Positions 1 to 5,237 of a DNA stretch of 14,153 nucleotides are shown one piece after another (positions within the stretch are counted from its first letter, which is position 1; each line of letters begins with the position of its first letter). This stretch comes from an archaeon (GTDB taxonomy: Archaea > Asgardarchaeota > Hermodarchaeia > Hermodarchaeales > Hermodarchaeaceae): contig JABXGS010000212.1 of the NCBI GenBank assembly GCA_016550425.1, positions 1-14,153 of the forward strand, in the 5' to 3' direction. The position numbers were made by a program, and so were the translations under genes. The notes beneath the pieces are model-generated. The model ran no database searches. It worked only from the letters and a program-made list of their open reading frames with translations, and had not been told where the DNA came from.

Positions 1-701
1 AAGTCATGACCAAATTCATGGGCAAGTACTCCCACAAAGGACGGATCCCCGATAGTGCTTTCCTCAGGGCTGACTGAAGCACGGCGAATATAGACACCAT
101 CATCGGTGAGTATGTTAAAGTTCCACCATTCACTGGACCAATAGTCTTTCCAGTCATGACTCAGTTCTTGGCCTTGCCCAGCATGAATAATTGTTACACC
201 ATCATAATTACTAAAATCAACAACTGGGTCAGCCAAGGCAATCGAATCAGATACTAACTCAAATCTCGGATCACTTGGAAAAGATGTACCATCTACATAA
301 TATTCTCGATTATTTGGCAAAAGTAGCCACGCAGTCGCGTCACCTGAAACTTGAAGATTTCCGTATGACACTTCATCGATATAGTCGTTCAAACCTGAAA
401 TCGCATTCGATCGAACTTGTGTTGAAGAAAATGTGTGCGACTTATCAGTAAATTCCACTAATATCACTATTAAGCTCCGAGTACCGGTCACTTGTTTCGA
501 AGAATAGGATGCCTCGGGTGGAGCCGGACCATCAAGACCAAGACGTGAAGCCATAGGTTGAGATGACACTGATGTTGAGGCCGGTTTCCCTTTACTCGAG
601 GTGATGCCCCAAGTAAGAGGCCCCATTAGGGATAATCCAAGAACGAGAAACAAGAAGAAGGCTGAAATCAGTTTCAGCTGTTGGCTTCTGAAATACTTCA
701 T
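1..701 (-). CDS. Exported M6-type zinc metalloprotease, N-terminal part (cut by window edge)
   Basis: The reading frame is open from an ATG at 701 to the window edge: 233 complete codons, then a broken one. The ATG follows a good ribosome binding site (AGAGGT, 8 bases upstream). Residues 1-32 look like a signal peptide or anchor: basic start (MKYFRSQQLK), a hydrophobic run (AFFLFLVLGLSLMG), then a Ser/Thr/Pro-rich linker to about residue 70. A beta-rich segment starts near VILVEFTD, as in the immune-inhibitor-A (M6) family. The last visible residues are HEFGHD (228-233), the HExxH zinc site with its catalytic Glu229. A secreted or cell-surface peptidase acting outside the cell is therefore likely. 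The rest of the catalytic domain and any C-terminal repeats or membrane anchor lie outside the window. The broad class (gluzincin-type peptidase) is solid; assignment to M6 rather than a neighbouring family is less certain. Confidence 0.8.
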   Translation of the reverse strand, partial: MKYFRSQQLKLISAFFLFLVLGLSLMGPLTWGITSSKGKPASTSVSSQPMASRLGLDGPAPPEASYSSKQVTGTRSLIVILVEFTDKSHTFSSTQVRSNAISGLNDYIDEVSYGNLQVSGDATAWLLLPNNREYYVDGTSFPSDPRFELVSDSIALADPVVDFSNYDGVTIIHAGQGQELSHDWKDYWSSEWWNFNILTDDGVYIRRASVSPEESTIGDPSFVGVLAHEFGHD

Positions 702-753
702 TTAGATTTACCTCTCAAAGCATCTAATCCAGGTTCAGTGAACACAATAGCTT

Positions 754-777
754 CATACGTATGTGATTAATTCACAT
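754..777. promoter_or_regulatory. Two overlapping palindromes upstream of the metalloprotease gene
   Basis: CATACGTATG (754-763) is a perfect 10-base palindrome. It overlaps ATGTGATTAATTCACAT (761-777), an inverted repeat with 6-base arms and a 5-base centre. They lie 53-76 bases upstream of the protease ATG. A possible minus-strand BRE/TATA-like element (CGAAAG plus TTTATG, about 808-819) would put the transcription start near 785, just before the palindromes. That position would suit a repressor. The operator role is inference. Confidence 0.35.
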
Positions 778-909
778 TTAGTCTATGAACCCTCTTGAAA
801 GCCCAGTCATAAACTTTCGGTTCTGTCTATCCCCGAATATGGATTTCTGGTTACCCCGCAAAGAAAAACTCAGTGAAACTGGATTTAGCATGATTCGTGA
901 ATATGGAAG

Positions 910-1473
910 TTAAGGGGCACCTCTTTTCTGAGTATGTGACTGGTAAATCATTGTTGCTAAGGTATTGAAGGAGGTGCTCACCAGGTGCCCTGTTTTCGCA
1001 GATGTCTCATGATATTGAAATAATCCAAGCTTCTTGGCAATGCCCTCTCCTTGACCACGTGTAATTTTCCGCTCCGTATCTAAGTCTGCTTTATTTCCAA
1101 GTAAAATTAGCAACGGCTCTGGACCCACAGCTTCACGAAAGGCTTCAACCCATCGAGGAATCGATTCTAAGGTCTGCGGACGGGTTAAATCAAAAACCAA
1201 AATGCCACCAGATGCTCCCTGGCAATACCGGGTTCGGAGATCTCGAAAGATATCCTGTCCTGCTAAGTCCCAAATCAGGAGTTTGAACAAATGCGGATCG
1301 ATCTTCGCATCATAGGTGCTGATATCAATGCCAAGGGTTCGATGATAATCGCGTTCAAACTTTCCAGTCACGTATTTATTAACCAAACTTGTTTTTCCAA
1401 CTGCGGCTTCTCCAAGCGTAACGAGCTTATATACTGCATCAAAGCGTTTTTCTTCATCTGGAACAGGGCTCAC
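910..1473 (-). CDS. Ras-like small GTPase
   Basis: This 187-residue protein is a single G domain of the Ras superfamily. All five motifs are visible: G1 GEAAVGKT (21-28), G2 Thr46 in switch I (YHRTLGID), G3 DLAGQ (69-73) with Gln73 at the catalytic Gln position of Ras, G4 NKAD (127-130) and G5 TSAK (157-160). It should therefore bind and hydrolyse GTP as a molecular switch. The tail (QSHTQKRGAP) has no cysteine, so there is no prenylation site of the eukaryotic kind and any membrane link must be indirect. The start is GTG at 1473, with a strong GGAGGT 6 bases upstream and an in-frame TGA two codons upstream, which excludes a longer protein. It lies about 100 bases downstream of the ModE-like gene on the same strand and may share its transcript. 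No GAP or exchange factor is recognisable nearby. G3 has Leu where most eukaryotic Ras proteins have Thr. Confidence 0.93.
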   Translation of the reverse strand: MSPVPDEEKRFDAVYKLVTLGEAAVGKTSLVNKYVTGKFERDYHRTLGIDISTYDAKIDPHLFKLLIWDLAGQDIFRDLRTRYCQGASGGILVFDLTRPQTLESIPRWVEAFREAVGPEPLLILLGNKADLDTERKITRGQGEGIAKKLGLFQYHETSAKTGHLVSTSFNTLATMIYQSHTQKRGAP

Positions 1474-1516
1474 TTCTCAACCTCCATATCACTGGAAAGG
1501 AAATCCCGCTCATCTA

Positions 1517-1531
1517 AAGGAAGGTTTCCTT
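1517..1531 (-). other. Short hairpin between the ModE-like and GTPase genes
   Basis: AAGGAA and TTCCTT flank a 3-base loop in the 102-base gap upstream of the GTPase start. No T tract follows, so it is a weak terminator candidate. It could be a processing or attenuation element. Seen in sequence only; function unknown. Confidence 0.2.
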
Positions 1532-1575
1532 GGTATTGTTCTCGAATTGCCACCACAAAAAACTTCCGACATACC

Positions 1576-1947
1576 CTAAGAAGTCAATATTTGCTTCAGC
1601 TTTTGTTCATATTCCTCGAACAATTCTAAAAGACGCACTCCTAGTTCCGTCAGTGCAGTTCCTCCCTTACCCTCGCGATGTCCACGCCGCTTCTCTACAA
1701 TCGGTGCGCCAAGCCGTTCCTCAACCTTTTGAAGATACCCCCACGCAAAACGATATGATGGCGATTTTATTTCTCCCAAAGCATCCTCAGGCACCATTTT
1801 CAACGCTTGACTTATAGAACCCTTCTCCTGTATTCCTCGTAGCAGCACAGCACCGCCACGACCCAGAATCAATTCACCGTTCAACTCAAACCAAACTTTG
1901 GCCTTGGGTTCAAGCGCTTTAAGAAGCCTTTCTTCTTTACTAGACAT
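1576..1947 (-). CDS. ModE-type winged-helix DNA-binding protein (no molybdate domain)
   Basis: About 123 residues from the ATG at 1947. The protein matches the N-terminal DNA-binding half of ModE/LysR-like regulators. Landmarks are ELILGRGGAVLLRGIQEKGSIS (strand, then helix), SPSYRFAWGYLQKVEERLG (recognition helix), VEKRRGHREGKGGTALTELG (wing) and a C-terminal helix (LLELFEEYEQKLKQIL) suited to dimerisation. The paired TOBE/Mop domains that bind molybdate in full ModE are absent, so the ligand and target cannot be read from the sequence. Many archaea carry such single-domain forms. A GTG three codons upstream (1956) is an alternative start. Neither start has a clear ribosome binding site; a GTGAG lies upstream of the ATG. 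The gene is divergent from the kinase-like gene across 165-175 bases that hold two inverted repeats, which may be its own operators. Confidence 0.82.
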   Translation of the reverse strand: MSSKEERLLKALEPKAKVWFELNGELILGRGGAVLLRGIQEKGSISQALKMVPEDALGEIKSPSYRFAWGYLQKVEERLGAPIVEKRRGHREGKGGTALTELGVRLLELFEEYEQKLKQILTS

Positions 1948-2002
1948 GGAACGCACTCACACTCATTACTCGAATTGTCTCCAAGATATTACAGAGACAA
2001 AT

Positions 2003-2048
2003 TAGACTATGTCTATTATTGTAACCGATAGTTCAAATAACTACTATC
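2003..2048. promoter_or_regulatory. Two inverted repeats in the ModE-like/kinase divergent promoter region
   Basis: TAGAC-TAT-GTCTA (2003-2015) is a 5-3-5 palindrome. GATAGT (2027-2032) and ACTATC (2043-2048) form a second inverted repeat with a 10-base centre, roughly one helical turn. They lie 56-101 bases upstream of the ModE-like ATG and 74-119 bases upstream of the kinase-like ATG. Sites for the dimeric winged-helix protein encoded beside them are the simplest reading (inference). They do not obviously match the bacterial ModE box. Confidence 0.35.
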
Positions 2049-2121
2049 TCCTAAAACCATAATGAATTAAACACCGAATTTCCTTTCAGCAACAAAGCAA
2101 AGTTCATCGTGGTAATACATC

Positions 2122-2874
2122 ATGTCTTCAACTCGGCTATCACGAATAGTCGTCAACTCGATCAAAGCCATCCTCGGTGAAGACTATACGATACATAGCT
2201 TCGAAAAACTCCCAAGTCGACGGAACGAAGTGTACCTCGTTAGTGGTTCACCCACCACACAAAACATATCTGAAAAACTCATTGCTAAATACTACCGTCT
2301 CCCCGGAATTGCCCTCGAAACTTCGATGCTCAATGAAGCTGCTAAACACCATGTCCCAGTTCCCAAAATCATTGGGTCAACAGCAGACGTCCTCTTGTTG
2401 GAATATATTAACGCTCCTAATCTCTGTGATTTGATAACCCTTTTTCCAGATCCAATTTATGGGCACCTTTTAGGTTCCTGGCTTGCTCAATACCATGACG
2501 CCTTTATCCGTGGAAATGATCAAGTAGTAGGGAAAGGCGATGCTCGAATCCGCAATTTTCTAGTTACCCCACACTCACTCGTTGGTGTGGATTTCGAAGA
2601 GAGCCATGTTTCTCCCTATATTGAAGACATCGCTACAGCCTGTGCATCCATACTCGACACCACGCCCCTTTTTACGAACGAGAAATTAGACCTTTGTGCT
2701 GTGACCATGAATCGCTATGCGGCAAATCGGCGGATTCAAGAAATTTCTGTGCTTAAGACTGCTCTTAAAACCCAAATGATTCAAGTTCTAAAAGAAACTG
2801 CAATAAGACGGAGAAACTCCCGAGAACTTGAAAGCTATATTCGCCACTTCGAAGAAGGAGATTTTTCGTTTTAG
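2122..2874 (+). CDS. Kinase-fold protein of the aminoglycoside phosphotransferase (APH) class
   Basis: The 250-residue protein shows the order of motifs of small eukaryote-like or APH-type kinases. These are an N-lobe with NEVYLVSG (35-42), a Lys in strand 3 (KLIAKYY, Lys56), a Glu in the following helix (LNEAAKHH, Glu72), and a hinge with hydrophobic strand LLLEYI (91-96). A catalytic-loop-like GDARIRNF (139-146) gives Asp140 and Asn145, and VDFEES (156-161) gives Asp157 at the metal-binding DFG position. All expected ATP and Mg ligands therefore seem present. The substrate cannot be read; it could be a small molecule or a protein. It lacks the usual HGD, having KGD instead, and is not a clear Bud32 or RIO. 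The C-terminus is basic and helical. The ribosome binding site is weak (GGT about 9 bases upstream), so the start is moderately sure. It appears to be a single-gene unit. Confidence 0.68.
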   Translation: MSSTRLSRIVVNSIKAILGEDYTIHSFEKLPSRRNEVYLVSGSPTTQNISEKLIAKYYRLPGIALETSMLNEAAKHHVPVPKIIGSTADVLLLEYINAPNLCDLITLFPDPIYGHLLGSWLAQYHDAFIRGNDQVVGKGDARIRNFLVTPHSLVGVDFEESHVSPYIEDIATACASILDTTPLFTNEKLDLCAVTMNRYAANRRIQEISVLKTALKTQMIQVLKETAIRRRNSRELESYIRHFEEGDFSF

Positions 2875-3006
2875 TCTCGCAAGTTGGAATATGATGAGTT
2901 TCTTTGATTTTCAGAATTTATTCCCTATCTTTTCTACTGAAATAAGGCAAATGTGAAATTAATGCAAAAACTCAACTAATTGTCGATTTACTTTTTTCTT
3001 TCTTGC

Positions 3007-3020
3007 CAAAAGCCTTTAAG
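3007..3020 (+). promoter_or_regulatory. BRE/TATA promoter element, membrane-protein cassette 1
   Basis: CAAAAGCCTTTAAG combines a purine-rich BRE-like part with an archaeal TATA-like CTTTAAG. The identical 14 bases recur at 3573-3586 upstream of the paralogue, each about 72-76 bases before the start codon. With a start site some 25 bases downstream this predicts a leader of about 50 bases. Confidence 0.7.
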
Positions 3021-3042
3021 TCGGCTTAGAGAGTTGCGGTTA

Positions 3043-3080
3043 GCTCCTAATGGGAGCCATCTTATTAGAAACTTTAGGAG
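3043..3080 (+). promoter_or_regulatory. Leader with two competing pairings, one covering the ribosome binding site
   Basis: GCTCC (3043-3047) and GGAGC (3053-3057) form a 5-base-pair hairpin with loop TAATG. The same CTCCTAA (3044-3050) is also perfectly complementary to TTAGGAG (3074-3080), which contains the ribosome binding site of the following gene. The two pairings exclude each other, so the leader could switch the site between open and closed. The complementarity is seen; the switching is inference. Confidence 0.35.
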
Positions 3081-3091
3081 GCATATGAGTT

Positions 3092-3430
3092 ATGGCAGAC
3101 GAAGGAACAGCACAAATGTTAGTCAACATTGGCGCCTATCTCCAGCTAATCTTCTTCATCATCTTCTTAGCTCTTGGTATCTGGTATGTATACTCACTCC
3201 TTCCATTCATGGCGGATCCCCTGTTTGGGATCCTCATCCTTATGAGTGCTGGAATCTATCTAGTCTTTGGTATCTTTGGACTTATCTGGACAATCCTTTG
3301 GTGGCTTTGGCGCAAGGACATCCCTGGTCACAAGATGGGCCTAATCGTTACCGGTATCCTGGGCCTATTCCTCGCAGGTGGTCTACCTGGCTTACTCGTC
3401 CTAATTGGTGCCGTAATCTATCCATCATAG
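3092..3430 (+). CDS. Small three-helix membrane protein, copy 1
   Basis: This 112-residue, very hydrophobic protein has three predicted membrane spans (about 12-39, 43-72 and 82-110). A short polar N-terminus (MADEGTAQ) precedes them. Between spans 2 and 3 lies a charged loop, WRKDIPGHKMG (73-83). Span 3 is Gly-rich and is the best conserved part against the paralogue at 3656-4009 (GLIVTGI.GLFLA.G.PGLLVLIG). There are no catalytic motifs and no signal peptide. I do not recognise a function; a small structural, sensor or transport-accessory membrane protein is possible. The ATG at 3092 follows AGGAGG by 10 bases. An out-of-frame ATG at 3085 sits too close to that site. Own promoter and hairpin-T terminator indicate a one-gene transcript. 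Confidence 0.85.
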   Translation: MADEGTAQMLVNIGAYLQLIFFIIFLALGIWYVYSLLPFMADPLFGILILMSAGIYLVFGIFGLIWTILWWLWRKDIPGHKMGLIVTGILGLFLAGGLPGLLVLIGAVIYPS

Positions 3431-3434
3431 GAAA

Positions 3435-3475
3435 CGACCTTTCGCTACGGCTTAAGGTCGCTTTCTCATTTTTTT
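3435..3475 (+). terminator. Hairpin plus T tract after membrane protein copy 1
   Basis: CGACCTT (3435-3441) pairs perfectly with AAGGTCG (3454-3460) and is followed by a T-rich run ending in seven T (3469-3475). It starts 4 bases after the stop codon. In archaea the T tract alone may be enough for termination. Confidence 0.7.
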
Positions 3476-3572
3476 ATAACTAAACTCTGATAAGAGCTAT
3501 TGAATCAATTAAGACAATTCTGCACATTAGGGTGAATTTCTGTCTCAAGTCATTTATTCTCTTCTTATAATG

Positions 3573-3586
3573 CAAAAGCCTTTAAG
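3573..3586 (+). promoter_or_regulatory. BRE/TATA promoter element, membrane-protein cassette 2
   Basis: CAAAAGCCTTTAAG is identical to the element at 3007-3020 and keeps nearly the same distance to the start codon (TTTAAG begins 75 bases upstream here and 77 bases upstream in cassette 1). Confidence 0.7.
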
Positions 3587-3608
3587 GCTGGTTTATCAAA
3601 ACCGACAT

Positions 3609-3627
3609 AACTCTATCCTATGGAGTT
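3609..3627 (+). other. Leader hairpin of membrane-protein cassette 2
   Basis: AACTCTA and TGGAGTT (one G-T wobble) can pair around loop TCCTA in the predicted 5' leader, about 20 bases before the GGAGGT ribosome binding site. It is at the position of the first hairpin in cassette 1 but differs in sequence. The out-of-frame-looking early ATG at 3620 lies inside this hairpin. Confidence 0.3.
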
Positions 3628-3655
3628 TCTTAGAAGTTATCGGAGGTATATGAGT

Positions 3656-4009
3656 ATGTCAGATGAAGGAACAGCAAGAACCCTCGTATCCATAGGTGCC
3701 TGGCTAGCATTAATCCTCTGGCTTATTGGGATTATAGCAATTGCAGCCTTAGCGGTCCTATTTCTTCCCTTCTTCATGGGTGACTTCTTGCTTTGGCTTA
3801 TAAGTTTCGGAGCCTTGATAATCATCTTCGTGGTCTTTTCAATCTTCACGATTATATTTTTCATCCTTTGGTTCCGATGGCGACACGACCCCAGCGCTCA
3901 CAAGACGGGGCTCATTGTCACAGGTATCTTTGGATTGTTCCTCGCATATGGAGTTCCAGGACTCTTAGTCCTGATTGGTGGAGCCATTGCTCCATCAGAG
4001 AAAGCATAA
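3656..4009 (+). CDS. Small three-helix membrane protein, copy 2
   Basis: This 117-residue paralogue of the protein at 3092-3430 begins MSDEGTARTLVSIGAW against MADEGTAQMLVNIGAY. It has the same three-span plan (about 12-41, 43-72 and 84-112), the same charged loop (FRWRHDPSAHKTG) and the same Gly-rich last span. It ends in a short polar tail (APSEKA). The start is placed at ATG 3656 because GGAGGT lies 8 bases upstream and the N-terminus then aligns exactly with copy 1. In-frame ATGs at 3620 and 3650 are less likely: the first lies in a leader hairpin and the second touches the ribosome binding site. Function is unknown. The middle of the protein has diverged much more than its two ends, which suggests that the N-terminal DEGTA segment and the last helix carry the shared role. 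Confidence 0.85.
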   Translation: MSDEGTARTLVSIGAWLALILWLIGIIAIAALAVLFLPFFMGDFLLWLISFGALIIIFVVFSIFTIIFFILWFRWRHDPSAHKTGLIVTGIFGLFLAYGVPGLLVLIGGAIAPSEKA

Positions 4010-4053
4010 ACGACCAAAGCCACTGGCTTACTGGTCGTTCCTCTCCTTTTTTT
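4009..4053 (+). terminator. Strong hairpin plus T tract after membrane protein copy 2
   Basis: AACGACCA (4009-4016) pairs perfectly with TGGTCGTT (4032-4039). Inside it AAGCC (4017-4021) pairs with GGCTT (4025-4029) around loop ACT. Seven T follow (4047-4053). The stem begins within the stop codon. The outer stem shares ACGACC/GGTCG with the terminator of copy 1. Confidence 0.8.
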
Positions 4054-4126
4054 ATCTTTTAGTAAAGCTGAGATTAATCTTCTATACAGGGTATTAAATG
4101 CAAAAAAATGAAACCGGGACGGTTGG

Positions 4127-4140
4127 CGTAACCTTTATGG
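4127..4140 (+). promoter_or_regulatory. BRE/TATA-like promoter of the FEN1 gene
   Basis: CGTAACCTTTATGG resembles the two CCTTTAAG elements upstream and lies about 61-74 bases before the TTG start, a similar layout. The sequence AATGCAAAA occurs upstream of all three promoters (2961, 3569, 4097), though in AT-rich DNA this may be chance. Confidence 0.5.
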
Positions 4141-4200
4141 TGTATGGGTTATGGAGTGAAGCTGTAAAGGAATGTTGTTTAACCTTGGAGGCCATATCTG

Positions 4201-5232
4201 TTGGGTGTAAAATTAGCGCCTCTCATAACCCCTGAAATATTAACACTGGAAGAGTTACGAGGTCGATCATTTGCCGTCGATGCAGCCAACCAGCTTCATC
4301 AATTTCTTGCTTTAATTCGAACTCCCGATGGAATTCCACTTAAAGATCGGGAAGGACGAGTTACTTCTCATCTTGTTGGCCTCTTATATCGAACGACACG
4401 GCTGATTACTGAATATGATATGAAGCTCATCTTCGTTTTTGATGGAAAACCCCCAGATTTGAAATCTGATGAGATAACCAAGCGACGGGAACAACGGAAG
4501 CGAGCCGAACGGGAGTATAAGGAAGCCGTAGCAAAGGGTGATATGAAGACAGCTTGGTCTAAGGCAGTAGGAACTGGGCGTCTTACTCGCCCAATGGCTG
4601 AAGAAGCCCAAAAAGTTCTCACCTACTTAGGTATCCCTTATGTGCAAGCCCCAGGCGAAGGAGAAGCCCAAGCTGCTTACATGGTACAACGAGGTGATGC
4701 TTGGGCTACTGCTAGTCGAGATTATGATACCCTTCTCTTTGGAACTCCTCGCCTCCTCCGTTATCTGACATTAACAGGACGAAAACGACTTCCTAGCAAA
4801 GGGACTAGTGTACCTCTTGAACCCGAACTCATCGACTTGCACAAAGTCCTTGCTGATAACAGGATAAATCGAGAACAACTCGTAGATATGGCTCTTCTCA
4901 TCGGTACGGATTTCAATGAAGGTGTTCCCCAAGTCGGTCCAAAGACTGCCCTGAAACTTATTAAGGAAAATAACAGCCTTGACAATCTACCAAGCAAGAT
5001 CCTCGAACAACTCCCACCAAACTATCATAAAATTCGACGCATCTTCCTCGATCACCCCATTACCGACGATTACGATATTACGACGAAATCAATCGATAAG
5101 GAAGGTTTAATCACCTTCCTCTGCCATGAACGTGGTTTTTCTGAAACCCGTGTCTCCAATGTCGTAGATCGTCTGCTCAAAGCTAAGCAGGGACAGAGGC
5201 AGCAAAGCCTTGACAGTTGGACACAAAACTAG
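4201..5232 (+). CDS. fen: Flap endonuclease 1 (FEN1)
   Basis: Structure-specific nuclease that removes 5' flaps during Okazaki fragment maturation and repair. At 343 residues it has the usual archaeal length. Metal-binding acids are all present: Asp27 (AVDAAN), Asp81 (VFDGKPP), Glu153 and Glu155 (PGEGEAQAA), Asp174 and Asp176 (SRDYDTLLFG), Asp237 (IGTDFN). The helical arch region (about 88-130) is rich in Lys and Arg. The helix-3-turn-helix GVPQVGPKTALKLI (241-254) binds duplex DNA. The C-terminus holds a PCNA-binding box, QQSLDSW (334-340), but the second aromatic of the usual archaeal box is replaced by Thr341. The start is TTG: it gives the family N-terminus MGVKL, follows GGAGG by 9 bases, and an in-frame TAA lies 21 bases upstream. 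It is convergent with the next gene, with only 5 bases between stop codons. Confidence 0.97.
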   Translation: MGVKLAPLITPEILTLEELRGRSFAVDAANQLHQFLALIRTPDGIPLKDREGRVTSHLVGLLYRTTRLITEYDMKLIFVFDGKPPDLKSDEITKRREQRKRAEREYKEAVAKGDMKTAWSKAVGTGRLTRPMAEEAQKVLTYLGIPYVQAPGEGEAQAAYMVQRGDAWATASRDYDTLLFGTPRLLRYLTLTGRKRLPSKGTSVPLEPELIDLHKVLADNRINREQLVDMALLIGTDFNEGVPQVGPKTALKLIKENNSLDNLPSKILEQLPPNYHKIRRIFLDHPITDDYDITTKSIDKEGLITFLCHERGFSETRVSNVVDRLLKAKQGQRQQSLDSWTQN

Positions 5233-5237
5233 CTTCT

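Larger units (their letters stand above)
3007..4053 (+). repeat. Tandem duplication of a complete promoter-gene-terminator cassette
   Basis: Two units (3007-3475 and 3573-4053) share an identical 14-base promoter element, a start codon at nearly the same distance, homologous products and terminator stems with a common core. The protein middles and the leaders have diverged, so the duplication is old, yet the control elements persist. Confidence 0.75.

Noticed and set aside
3620..3655. N-terminal extension of membrane protein copy 2 from the ATG at 3620
   Set aside because: It has no ribosome binding site and lies in a leader hairpin, and the paralogue has nothing similar; GGAGGT supports 3656.
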